A stretch of 64,000 nucleotides of DNA from UBA10649 sp965278945 (GTDB taxonomy: Bacteria > Actinomycetota > Actinomycetes > S36-B12): NCBI GenBank assembly GCA_965278945.1, contig OZ257128.1, positions 1,116,001 to 1,180,000 of the forward strand, written 5' to 3'. Position numbers and translations under genes: made by a program. This document shows positions 57,759 through 64,000 of this stretch, one piece after another (position 1 is the stretch's first letter; each line of letters opens with the position of its first letter). The notes below the pieces were generated by a model. It was not told the DNA's origin. It did no database searches and was given only the letters and a program-made list of their open reading frames with translations.

Positions 57759-59159
57759 GTGAGTTCAGACCGCGCGCCGCGTTCGGCAGGCGCCTCTGGT
57801 GGCAAGCCCAGTGGTCGGCCCACGGGACGAGCAGGTGCTAAGCCAGGCGGCAAGCCCGCCGGCAGGCCGCCTGCCAGGTCTGGTGGTAAGCCGCCGGCCC
57901 GTTCCGCGAGCAGCGGCGGACCGCCGAAACGCACGTCCGGCCGTCCGCCGGCCAAGGGCTCGAGCGATCGGTCGACGTCGGACCGTCCGCGTTCAGACAA
58001 GCCGCGTAGCGACAAGCCCCGTAGCGACAAGCCTCGGTCTGACGAGCGGCGGCCGTCGAGTCGTTCCGACAAGCCGCGTTCGGATCGGCCGTCCTCGGAT
58101 CGCCCGCGCAGCGATAAGCCGCGGTCTGATGACCGCCGGCCTCCTGGCCGTACGGACAAGCCGCGCTCGGATGACCGCCGTCCGCCGTCTCGTACCGACA
58201 AGCCGCGCTCGGATGACCGCCGTCCGTCCTCGGATCGTCCTCGCAGTGACAAGCCGCGGTCTGATGACCGTCGTCCTCCGGCGCGCTCAGGTGGCGCGGG
58301 CCGACCCGACCCACGGCGGAGCGACTCGCGCAAGCCGGGCGCAAGCCGTCCGGACTCGCGGCGCTCGGATACCGATCGTCCCGACACCCGCCGGCCGGAT
58401 CGCAACGGCGGTGATCGGCCCCGTGACCCGAACCTGGCCGACGACATCCGAGCCGACCAGCTCGATGTCGGCGTGGGCCACGAACTGCGAACCCTTCCCG
58501 AGGGTCTCGCGGAGATCGTCGCCAGGCACCTTGTCGCTGCAGACCAGGCGCTCGTCGACGACAACGTCCCGCTTGCCCGCCAGCACATCGCGGCAGCGAA
58601 GCGGCGTGCTGGACGCGTGGCTGCTGTGCGGGAGGCGGCCGGCATCACGGCCTATCTCGCCGGGGACTACGCCGAGGCGATCGCCGAGCTTCGCACGGTC
58701 CGTCGGATGACCGGGTCGAATGAGTACCTGCCGATGATGGCCGACTGCGAGCGGGGCCTCGGCCGCCCGCAGCGCGCGCTCGAACTCATCAAGGAAGTCG
58801 ACGCGCGCACGCTCGATGCAGGAACGAGAGTGGAGCTGCTCCTTGTCACCGCGGGAGCACGCGCCGACCTGGGGCAGCTCGAAGCCGCACTGGTCGTCCT
58901 GCAGGTTCCCGAGCTTCGCAGTCTGCCCGCAGGCGCGAATCGTGCCCGGATCCAGTACGCATACGCAGACCTGCTCGAGCGTGTGGGTCGGTTCGACGAG
59001 GCGCACGACTGGATGCGCCAGGCGGCCGAGTCCGACGTCGATGGCGTGACCGATGCAGGAGAGCGTCTCGACGAGGAGGCAGGCGTTTCCTTCTTCGAAG
59101 AGGATGAGGACTCCGAGGAACTCGTGCCGCTCGATGGCGAGGGCAACCCGCAGGTCTGA
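57759..59159 (+). CDS. Disordered Arg/Ser/Asp-repeat protein with C-terminal TPR-like domain
   Basis: The 466-residue product has two parts. Residues 1-230 are disordered and highly charged, first Gly/Lys/Pro/Arg-rich (RPTGRAGAKPGGKPAGR), then many repeats of PRSDKP and PRSDDRRP. Residues 235-435 are helical repeats of TPR type (DYAEAIAELRTVRRM, RPQRALELIKEV, RIQYAYADLLERVGRFDEA), and the tail is acidic (FFEEDEDSEELVPLDGEG). I recall mycobacteria having a TPR protein at this place before the HAD gene. The repeats resemble RNA-binding tails; a role in ribosome or RNA metabolism is inference. GTG 57759 is preceded by GAGAGGA seven bases upstream. Confidence 0.8.
   Translation: MSSDRAPRSAGASGGKPSGRPTGRAGAKPGGKPAGRPPARSGGKPPARSASSGGPPKRTSGRPPAKGSSDRSTSDRPRSDKPRSDKPRSDKPRSDERRPSSRSDKPRSDRPSSDRPRSDKPRSDDRRPPGRTDKPRSDDRRPPSRTDKPRSDDRRPSSDRPRSDKPRSDDRRPPARSGGAGRPDPRRSDSRKPGASRPDSRRSDTDRPDTRRPDRNGGDRPRDPNLADDIRADQLDVGVGHELRTLPEGLAEIVARHLVAADQALVDDNVPLARQHIAAAKRRAGRVAAVREAAGITAYLAGDYAEAIAELRTVRRMTGSNEYLPMMADCERGLGRPQRALELIKEVDARTLDAGTRVELLLVTAGARADLGQLEAALVVLQVPELRSLPAGANRARIQYAYADLLERVGRFDEAHDWMRQAAESDVDGVTDAGERLDEEAGVSFFEEDEDSEELVPLDGEGNPQV
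57985..58310 (+). repeat. Degenerate coding repeats (RSDKP / RSDDRRP units)
   Basis: Short units such as CGTAGCGACAAGCC and TCTGATGACCGCCG recur in tandem with small changes, coding residues about 75-185 of the surrounding gene. Expansion and contraction by slippage or recombination is likely. Confidence 0.8.
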
Positions 59160-59206
59160 TCCGGGTGACCCGCCATCTCGTCTGACGCCTCTTCCCGCGG
59201 GACGGG

Positions 59207-60133
59207 TCACTCAGTCTGGGAGTCCAGCCACCGCACGATGCCGTGGACATTCGCCCCGACGCCCGACAGCTCGTCGAACTTCAGCACCCGGTCCTCGTCG
59301 GCATAGAAGGCCGGGTGCCGCTCGCGGTCCTTCTCGCGGACCATCGCGATGGTGTGCTCGATGTCCGGAGCGCTCGCGTGGGCGGCCGCGACCGCCTCGA
59401 CCCAGTAGCGCAGCTCGGCCTCGGATCGGTCCAACGTGTCGCGCACGTCGTGGACCGGACCGAAATGGCTGAACAGGAGGCGAACGGCGCCCGCGTCGCG
59501 CATTCGGCCAAGCGAGGTCAACGCGAGGTCAAGATCGAAGTCGGGAGGAGGCGTCGCCGGGCGCACGTCGGCGGTCTCCGGGACGTAAACCCCGGCCGCA
59601 TCACCGGTGTAGAGGTCGCCGGTCTGGGTATCCAGCAGCCCGACGTGGTGCGAGGCATGTCCTGGGTTGTGGAAGGCCTCCAGGCGCCTGCCGTCACCGA
59701 GATCGACATGACCGGATTCGCCGAGGGTGACGAGGCGTTCGGCCGGCACCGGCCGCAGGTCGCCGAAGAGCCTGTCCATGTCCGCGCCGAAGACCCGGTG
59801 GGCGCTGGCGACCAGTCGCGACGGGTCCACGAGGTGGCGCGCGCCACGCTCGTGCACGACGACCTGCGAGTTCGGGAACGCCTCGGCGATGTCTCCGACC
59901 CCGCCTGCGTGATCGAGGTGGATGTGGGTGACAACGATCGTGGAGAGGTCGTCCGGGCCGATTCCGAGCTCCGCCAGTGACGCGATCACCGTGTCGGCGG
60001 AGCGGGCTGTCCCGGTCTCGATGAGGCACGGACGGCTGCCGCGGATCAGGTAGCCCGACGTGATGCCCTCGTAGCCACCCATCTGGGTGTCAATGTGGAA
60101 GACGTCGTCACCCAGCGCCTCGATCATCGTCAT
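59207..60133 (-). CDS. Metallo-beta-lactamase-fold hydrolase
   Basis: The 308-residue protein has the metal motif VVTHIHLDHAGGVGD with H70, H72, D74 and H75, NPGHASHHVGL with the next histidine, TGDAAG with the bridging Asp and LLFSHFGPV with the last histidine. It belongs to the glyoxalase II-like branch; the C-terminal helical part (RDTLDRSEAELRYWVEAV) resembles that of other uncharacterised MBL hydrolases. I start at the ATG 60133 (MTMIEALGDDV); ATG 60127 is also possible. GATAAT lies six bases upstream of 60133, suggesting a leaderless transcript. Substrate unknown. Confidence 0.9.
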   Translation of the reverse strand: MTMIEALGDDVFHIDTQMGGYEGITSGYLIRGSRPCLIETGTARSADTVIASLAELGIGPDDLSTIVVTHIHLDHAGGVGDIAEAFPNSQVVVHERGARHLVDPSRLVASAHRVFGADMDRLFGDLRPVPAERLVTLGESGHVDLGDGRRLEAFHNPGHASHHVGLLDTQTGDLYTGDAAGVYVPETADVRPATPPPDFDLDLALTSLGRMRDAGAVRLLFSHFGPVHDVRDTLDRSEAELRYWVEAVAAAHASAPDIEHTIAMVREKDRERHPAFYADEDRVLKFDELSGVGANVHGIVRWLDSQTE

Positions 60134-60139
60134 GTGGTC

Positions 60140-60145
60140 ATTATC
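60140..60145 (-). promoter_or_regulatory. Possible -10 element of the MBL hydrolase gene
   Basis: On the minus strand GATAAT lies six bases (GACCAC) before the ATG at 60133, the same spacing as the other leaderless genes, though the first base is G rather than T. Confidence 0.4.
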
Positions 60146-60204
60146 AACCGAGGGCGCTGGACCGGTCCGGCATCCACAGACTTCGCGCGTGCCGAGCTGT
60201 GAGG

Positions 60205-60268
60205 GCCATTGCCCCTCGACGATGTACTCGCCGGCAACCACAGTCGGTGATTCGGGAGGGGCAATGGC
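60205..60268 (+). promoter_or_regulatory. 13-bp hairpin covering ribosome site and start codon of the SSB-like gene
   Basis: GCCATTGCCCCTC 60205-60217 is the exact reverse complement of GAGGGGCAATGGC 60256-60268, which contains the purine-rich ribosome site and the ATG at 60264. The loop is 38 bases (60218-60255). If transcribed, it would hide the start until melted or rearranged. Confidence 0.65.
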
Positions 60269-60623
60269 AAACGCGAGTCAATCACAGGTTTCGACATCAT
60301 TCAGCGAGGTCACCGTCGTCGGCCGACTCGGGTCGAGGGTTGAGCAGCGGGTACTGCCCAGCGGCGACACGGTGACGACCTTCACGGTGGTGGTCGACCG
60401 GGCGGCGCGTGACCGCGTCGCGGGCAGCGGCACGCACGTCGACGCGATCGCCTGCCAGACGTTTCGAGTGCCGGTTGCTCGGCGCCTGGAATCTCTCGCC
60501 GCAGGGGACTGGGTGCGGGCGGAAGGCCCGCTGCGACGTCGCTTTTGGAGGGCCGGTGCCGCGCTCGGCAGCGCGATGGAGGTCGACGTAAGGCGGCTGG
60601 AGCGGGTCCGCGTGCAACCATAG
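60264..60623 (+). CDS. Single-stranded DNA-binding protein-like OB-fold protein
   Basis: The 119-residue product has the SSB-type OB-fold core: FSEVTVVGRLGSRVEQRVLP, TVTTFTVVVDRAARDR, VDAIACQTFRVPVARRLESL and DWVRAEGPLRRRFWRAGAA. It is shorter than housekeeping SSB and lacks the acidic C-terminal tip that recruits partner proteins, so it is likely a secondary SSB. GGGAGGGG lies before the ATG, inside a strong hairpin. It precedes a TPR gene by four bases. Confidence 0.85.
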   Translation: MANASQSQVSTSFSEVTVVGRLGSRVEQRVLPSGDTVTTFTVVVDRAARDRVAGSGTHVDAIACQTFRVPVARRLESLAAGDWVRAEGPLRRRFWRAGAALGSAMEVDVRRLERVRVQP

Positions 60624-60627
60624 GCGG

Positions 60628-61110
60628 GTGCATGAGGACACCCCAGCTCACGATCATCGGGACTCGTCGTCCGCGCCTTCCTCGTCCGCCCCCGGGGATC
60701 CGGACGGCAACCCGTATGACTGGTACCAAAGGGCGCTGTCCCTGCTCGACACCGGCAACAGCGACGCGGCGGCGGTACTGCTGATCCGCCTGCGGGAAGT
60801 TGACCCGACGTCGACCTCGGTGATCGAGGCCCTGGCGCGCGCGATGTTCGACAGCCGACGCTTCGCAGAGGCGGTCGAGGCATTCACCGAGCTGGTCGAG
60901 CGCAGCCCCGCCGAGGACTACGCGCACTTCGGACTGGGCATGTCGCTGTGGCGGCTCCAGCGGTTTCCGGAGGCACGAGATCATCTGTCCATGGCCTTCG
61001 TGATGCGACCGGATCGATCGGAATACGGCAGCGCCCTCGCCCAGGTCAAGGCGACGCTGCGCGCCCGGGCACTCGCAGGCCTTCCGTTGCAGGGCCCGAT
61101 CAACACATGA
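60628..61110 (+). CDS. TPR protein
   Basis: The 160-residue protein has a disordered start (HDHRDSSSAPSSSAPGDPDG) and then three helical TPR units: NPYDWYQRALSLLDTGNSDA, SVIEALARAMFDSRRFAEAV and DYAHFGLGMSLWRLQRFPEA. It corresponds by position to the TPR protein that I recall before the HAD phosphatase in M. tuberculosis. GTG 60628 is the only start that fits; no clear ribosome site. It overlaps the next gene by ATGA. Confidence 0.85.
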   Translation: MHEDTPAHDHRDSSSAPSSSAPGDPDGNPYDWYQRALSLLDTGNSDAAAVLLIRLREVDPTSTSVIEALARAMFDSRRFAEAVEAFTELVERSPAEDYAHFGLGMSLWRLQRFPEARDHLSMAFVMRPDRSEYGSALAQVKATLRARALAGLPLQGPINT

Positions 61111-62162
61111 CCGACGCCAAGGATGCCGCACTCATCGACCGCTTTGACGCGTTGCTGCTCGACCTTGACGGTGTCGTGTACGTCGGCCCCCATGCCGTGC
61201 CGTTCGCTGCCGACGTCATCGCTGAATCACGATCGCGCGGGGTCGCCTGCGCCTACGTGACGAACAATGCCGCGCGTCCCGCTGCGGCAGTGGCCAAGCA
61301 CCTCGTCGAGCTGGGCATCGCCGCAGATACGGCGGATGTAGTGACATCACCACAAGCCGCGACGTCGGTGCTCGCGCAGTTCGTGCCCGATGGCTCCCGC
61401 GTCCTGGTCGTCGGCGGGGCGGGCATTTCCCAGGCGCTCTCGGAGCGCGGATTCGTGCCCGTGCACCACCTCGACGAGGAGCCCGCGGCGGTCATGCAGG
61501 GCTACTCGCCGGATCTCACCTGGCGTGACCTGGCGGAGGCGACGTTTGCCGTGCGAACCGGGATCCCGTGGATCGCGACGAATCCTGACCTGACCTTCCC
61601 CACGCCGCGTGGAGTCGCACCGGGCAACGGGGCATTCGTGCAGGTCGTCGCCCAGACGGTCGGCCGACTGCCCGACGCCGTGGCCGGCAAGCCCGAGCCG
61701 CCCCTGCTGCTTGAGGCCATCGCCAGGACGGGCGCCTCGCGCCCGTTGATGATCGGTGACCGCCTCGACACCGACATCGCGGCCGGGACGCGGGTCCAGA
61801 TGCCCACACTCCTGGTGTTCACCGGGGTGACGACATTCGCCGAACTCCTCACCGCGATTCCCGAGGAGCGTCCTGACTACCTCGGATTCGACCTGCGCAC
61901 CCTGCTGGAGACCTACCCGGTTGTCGAGTGCGCCGGTCTGGTCGCCACGTGCGGTGAGTGGTCGGCTCGGGTCGACGGAGAGCGGCTCGTCGTCGTCGGG
62001 CCCGGAACCGGGCTGTGGGACGCGGTGCGGGCCGCCGCCTGCCTCGCGTGGGCGTGTGCCGATCGCGAAGTCGCGGTTGACCACGTCGCGGTCCTTGCTC
62101 AGCTCACCGCACTTGCCGGGGCGGAGCCAGACGCGGGCCGGTACGGTGGACTCGGCACGTGA
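61107..62162 (+). CDS. HAD-superfamily phosphatase, NagD type
   Basis: The 351-residue protein has the HAD motif I LLLDLDGVVYVG with D19 and D21, a IIA-type cap with AYVTNNAARPAAAVAKHL, and the terminal motif LMIGDRLDTDIAAG. The M. tuberculosis homologue in the same position, as I recall, is a glycerol-3-phosphate phosphatase acting in lipid recycling; that role is a fair guess here. The C-terminal 80 residues (VVECAGLVATCGEWSARVDG) form an extra domain. Start ATG 61107 overlaps the TPR stop. Confidence 0.9.
   Translation: MTDAKDAALIDRFDALLLDLDGVVYVGPHAVPFAADVIAESRSRGVACAYVTNNAARPAAAVAKHLVELGIAADTADVVTSPQAATSVLAQFVPDGSRVLVVGGAGISQALSERGFVPVHHLDEEPAAVMQGYSPDLTWRDLAEATFAVRTGIPWIATNPDLTFPTPRGVAPGNGAFVQVVAQTVGRLPDAVAGKPEPPLLLEAIARTGASRPLMIGDRLDTDIAAGTRVQMPTLLVFTGVTTFAELLTAIPEERPDYLGFDLRTLLETYPVVECAGLVATCGEWSARVDGERLVVVGPGTGLWDAVRAAACLAWACADREVAVDHVAVLAQLTALAGAEPDAGRYGGLGT
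62142..62147 (+). promoter_or_regulatory. Possible -10 element before the coiled-coil gene
   Basis: TACGGT lies near the end of the HAD gene, 42 bases before the GTG at 62190, with AAGGAG as ribosome site in between. No -35 at a good distance. Confidence 0.3.
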
Positions 62163-62189
62163 GCGGCGTGCACTGAAGGAGCGACCATC

Positions 62190-62678
62190 GTGCTGGACGA
62201 CCTGCGCACCTACCTCCAACTGGCCGGCGGCGTGACCGAGGCGACGACGAGCAAGGCCAGGGAGGCCGTCAGCGGCCTGCTGTCGCAAGGGCTTTCGCTG
62301 TCGACGCGGGCCATGCCGGCTCCCGAGATGATGGGCCAGGTGCAGGAGCTCGCCGACGACCTCGTCGCCACGAGCAAGAACAACCGCGAGATGCTCGTGG
62401 GGATGATCCGCGCCGAGGTCGACCGCGCGGTGGGCCGGATGGGCTTCGTGCGCGAGGACGAGCTGGCCGCGCTCCGTCGCCACGTGCAGCGCCTCGAGAA
62501 GCAGATTGCCGACCTCGAGCTGTCGACTCAGGCCAATGCGGGCGAGAGCGCCGACGTGCTGCCCGAGCCCACGGCAGAGACCGAGACCGCGACCGAGCAG
62601 ACCGACGAGCCGGTCGCCCCTGTTCCCGCGGTGAAGAAGAAGCGCATCATCGTCGCGGAGACAGGAACCGACGCGTGA
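62190..62678 (+). CDS. Phasin-like coiled-coil protein
   Basis: The 162-residue protein starts MLDDLRTYLQLAGGVTEATT and has amphipathic helices, then a short coiled coil DELAALRRHVQRLEKQIADL, an acidic linker (PEPTAETETATEQTDEP) and a basic end VKKKRIIVAE. This pattern resembles phasin-like or polyhydroxyalkanoate-synthesis-type proteins of actinobacteria; function unknown. AAGGAG is eight bases before the GTG. It overlaps the next gene by GTGA. Confidence 0.75.
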   Translation: MLDDLRTYLQLAGGVTEATTSKAREAVSGLLSQGLSLSTRAMPAPEMMGQVQELADDLVATSKNNREMLVGMIRAEVDRAVGRMGFVREDELAALRRHVQRLEKQIADLELSTQANAGESADVLPEPTAETETATEQTDEPVAPVPAVKKKRIIVAETGTDA

Positions 62679-62908
62679 GCACGTTCGACGCGGGCGAGAC
62701 GGAGCAGGACCTCGTCCTGCTCGAGGAGGTCGAGGACGAGCTCGTGCTCCCGGTGTGGGAGCCGACCGGCGAGCATCGCGTCGATGCCGCGCTCGACCTG
62801 CTGACCTCGCTGGATCCGGACGACGTCGCGACCCATGCACCAGTCTTCGATGAGGTCCACCAGCAGCTTCGGCAGACGCTGAGCGATCTCGACGCGGCCT
62901 CGTCCTGA
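62675..62908 (+). CDS. Small acidic conserved protein
   Basis: The 77-residue acidic protein (DLVLLEEVEDELVLPVWEPT, then VDAALDLLTSLDPDDVATHA) corresponds in place and size to the small gene that I recall before tlyA in mycobacteria. No domain is recognised. It starts with a GTGA overlap and is 24 bases from tlyA. Confidence 0.75.
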   Translation: MSTFDAGETEQDLVLLEEVEDELVLPVWEPTGEHRVDAALDLLTSLDPDDVATHAPVFDEVHQQLRQTLSDLDAASS

Positions 62909-62932
62909 GCGCTGCCGCGGGACAGGTGCGTC

Positions 62933-63763
62933 GTGGCCCGACGGCGTCTTGACGCCGAACTCGTGCGCCGGGGACTTGCCCGCTCGCGCGATCACGCTCG
63001 CGAGCTGATCGAGTCGGGCCTGGTCAAGGTCCGTGGTGCTGTGGCGAGCAAGCCGGCCACCCAGGTCGAGGACTCTGACGCGATAGTCGTCCTCGTCGCC
63101 GACCCCGACTCGCACTATGTGTCGCGGGGCGCGCACAAGCTGATCGGAGCCCTCGATCGGTTCGCGTCGATCGACGTCACCGACCGCCTGTGCCTGGACG
63201 CAGGCGCGTCGACCGGAGGGTTCACCCAGGTACTGCTTGAGCGCGGCGCCGCGCGTGTGCTCGCCGTCGACGTGGGGTACGGGCAGCTCGCCTGGCCGGT
63301 TCGGACCGATCCTCGGGTCGAGGTCATCGAGCGCACGAACGTCCGCAATCTCCAGGTGACCGACGTTCCGTTCCGGCCCGACCTGGTGGTCGCAGATCTG
63401 TCGTTCATCCCGCTCGGACTCGTGCTCCCGGCTCTCACCACGGTTGCCGCCGAGACCAGCGACTTCGTCCTCATGGTCAAGCCGCAGTTCGAGGTGGGAC
63501 GTGCGGCCGTGGGCGACGGGGTCGTTCGCGAGCCCGCGCTGCGCGAGTCCGCGGTGGCCGGAGTCGCTCGCTCGGCGCAGGATCTCGGCCTCGGGGTCGT
63601 CGACGTGGTGGCCAGTCCGCTGCCCGGCCCGAGCGGCAACGTGGAGTACTTCCTGTGGCTGGCGAGGGTGGACGGCAGGATGGGGACCTTCGACGGGCGC
63701 TACCTTGACAACGCAGCGCTCGTCGACGTGATCGCCCAGGCCGTGAGGGAGGGACCGCAATGA
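62933..63763 (+). CDS. tlyA: TlyA: rRNA 2'-O-methyltransferase with S4 domain
   Basis: TlyA methylates C1409 of 16S rRNA and C1920 of 23S rRNA, and its loss gives capreomycin resistance in mycobacteria. The 276-residue protein has an N-terminal S4 RNA-binding domain (RLDAELVRRGLARSRDHARE) and an RrmJ-like methyltransferase with LDAGASTGGFTQVLLERGA, VVADLSFIPL and FVLMVKPQFEVGR. The GTG at 62933 gives the family length. The stop overlaps nadK (ATGA). Confidence 0.95.
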   Translation: MARRRLDAELVRRGLARSRDHARELIESGLVKVRGAVASKPATQVEDSDAIVVLVADPDSHYVSRGAHKLIGALDRFASIDVTDRLCLDAGASTGGFTQVLLERGAARVLAVDVGYGQLAWPVRTDPRVEVIERTNVRNLQVTDVPFRPDLVVADLSFIPLGLVLPALTTVAAETSDFVLMVKPQFEVGRAAVGDGVVREPALRESAVAGVARSAQDLGLGVVDVVASPLPGPSGNVEYFLWLARVDGRMGTFDGRYLDNAALVDVIAQAVREGPQ

Positions 63764-64000
63764 CCGAAGGCAGTTCCGCTCGCCGCGTCCTTCTGGTCGT
63801 CAACCCGCGCAGCATGGAGGCGACGGGCGTCCTCACGTCGGTCGTCGGCGCGCTTCTGGCATCTGGCGCCGAGGTCGCCGTGACGGACGAGGATCGTGAC
63901 GCGATCGTCTCCGCCGGCGGTTCCCCGGTAGACGCGGCCGTCACTGTCGTCGCGTCCGACGAGCACGCGGCGGATGGCTCCGACGTGGTCGTGGTCCTCG
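63760..64000 (+). CDS. nadK: NAD kinase, N-terminal part (3' end outside window)
   Basis: The 80 visible codons begin MTEGSSARRVLLVVNPRSME and end in a hydrophobic strand VVVVL, the start of the NAD kinase fold. The diagnostic GGDGT motif is outside, so the call rests on the N-terminal VVNP strand and on the tlyA-nadK gene order that I recall in actinobacteria. It overlaps tlyA by four bases. Confidence 0.85.
   Translation, partial: MTEGSSARRVLLVVNPRSMEATGVLTSVVGALLASGAEVAVTDEDRDAIVSAGGSPVDAAVTVVASDEHAADGSDVVVVL

Noticed and set aside
59165..59210. Inverted repeat GTGACCCG/CGGGTCAC as terminator between convergent genes
   Set aside because: The 8-bp arms have a 30-base loop, one arm overlaps the MBL gene stop, and no T-tract follows; too weak to list.
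59243..59980. Long plus-strand open frame opposite the MBL hydrolase gene
   Set aside because: It is the antisense shadow of a GC-rich gene; the minus-strand product carries all MBL motifs, and the plus product looks like none.

Overview
The window is one contiguous piece of a high-GC actinobacterial chromosome (class Actinomycetes). Evidence: an actinobacterial mIHF between pyrF and gmk, a PriA that has lost its helicase motifs, a mycothiol-type DinB enzyme, an rRNA operon without spacer tRNAs, the actinobacterial helix-54 insertion in the 23S gene, and gene order that I recall matching Mycobacterium tuberculosis in long blocks (pyrR to ribH, infC to argH, mpg-tyrS-TPR-HAD-tlyA-nadK). No transposase, phage, plasmid or CRISPR sequence was seen. 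Genus and family cannot be fixed by eye.

Layout. 1-1100: end of pyk, a palindromic repeat and a reverse-strand TfoX-like gene. 1090-12160: a tightly overlapping operon for UMP synthesis (pyrR-pyrB-pyrC-carA-carB-pyrK-pyrD-pyrF) running on into mihF, gmk and rpoZ, opened by a PyrR-binding RNA hairpin that covers the Shine-Dalgarno sequence. 12164-16694: coaBC, metK, priA. 16796-20234: two coiled-coil proteins and a membrane protein with a Pro/Thr/Ser-rich stalk, none recognised. 20261-23762: def, fmt, rsmB, rpe. 23775-27182: riboflavin genes ribD-ribE-ribBA-ribH. 27196-29621: hisE-hisG and two accessory genes. 29635-32028: infC-rpmI-rplT and an rRNA methyltransferase, with a structured leader and an AUC start codon for IF3. 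32070-35792: a putative Fe(II)/2-oxoglutarate oxygenase with cysD and a cysN-cysC fusion, placed between the methyltransferase gene and pheST. 35792-39387: pheS-pheT. 39497-46972: arginine genes argC-J-B-D-R-G-H, without argF. 46969-51999: small membrane proteins, an HxlR regulator, mpg, two tandem DUF664 genes, a cyclase-like protein and tyrS. 52027-57717: 16S-23S-5S rRNA operon with two promoters, boxA-like elements, a 23S processing stem and a terminator. 57759-64000: a disordered-plus-TPR protein, a reverse-strand metallo-beta-lactamase-fold hydrolase, an SSB-like protein behind a start-codon-masking hairpin, TPR, HAD phosphatase, a coiled-coil protein, a small acidic protein, tlyA and the start of nadK.

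Most genes are joined by ATGA, GTGA, TGATG or TAATG overlaps, so translational coupling dominates. The recurring regulatory theme is leaderless transcription: six genes have a TAnnnT -10 hexamer followed by exactly six bases and then the start codon, and in two of them the upstream gene's TAG stop is the first half of that hexamer. The most interesting candidates are the infC leader with two mutually exclusive helices, the 13-bp hairpin over the SSB-like start codon, the 82-base palindromic repeat present twice just after stop codons, and the unrecognised coiled-coil/membrane module.
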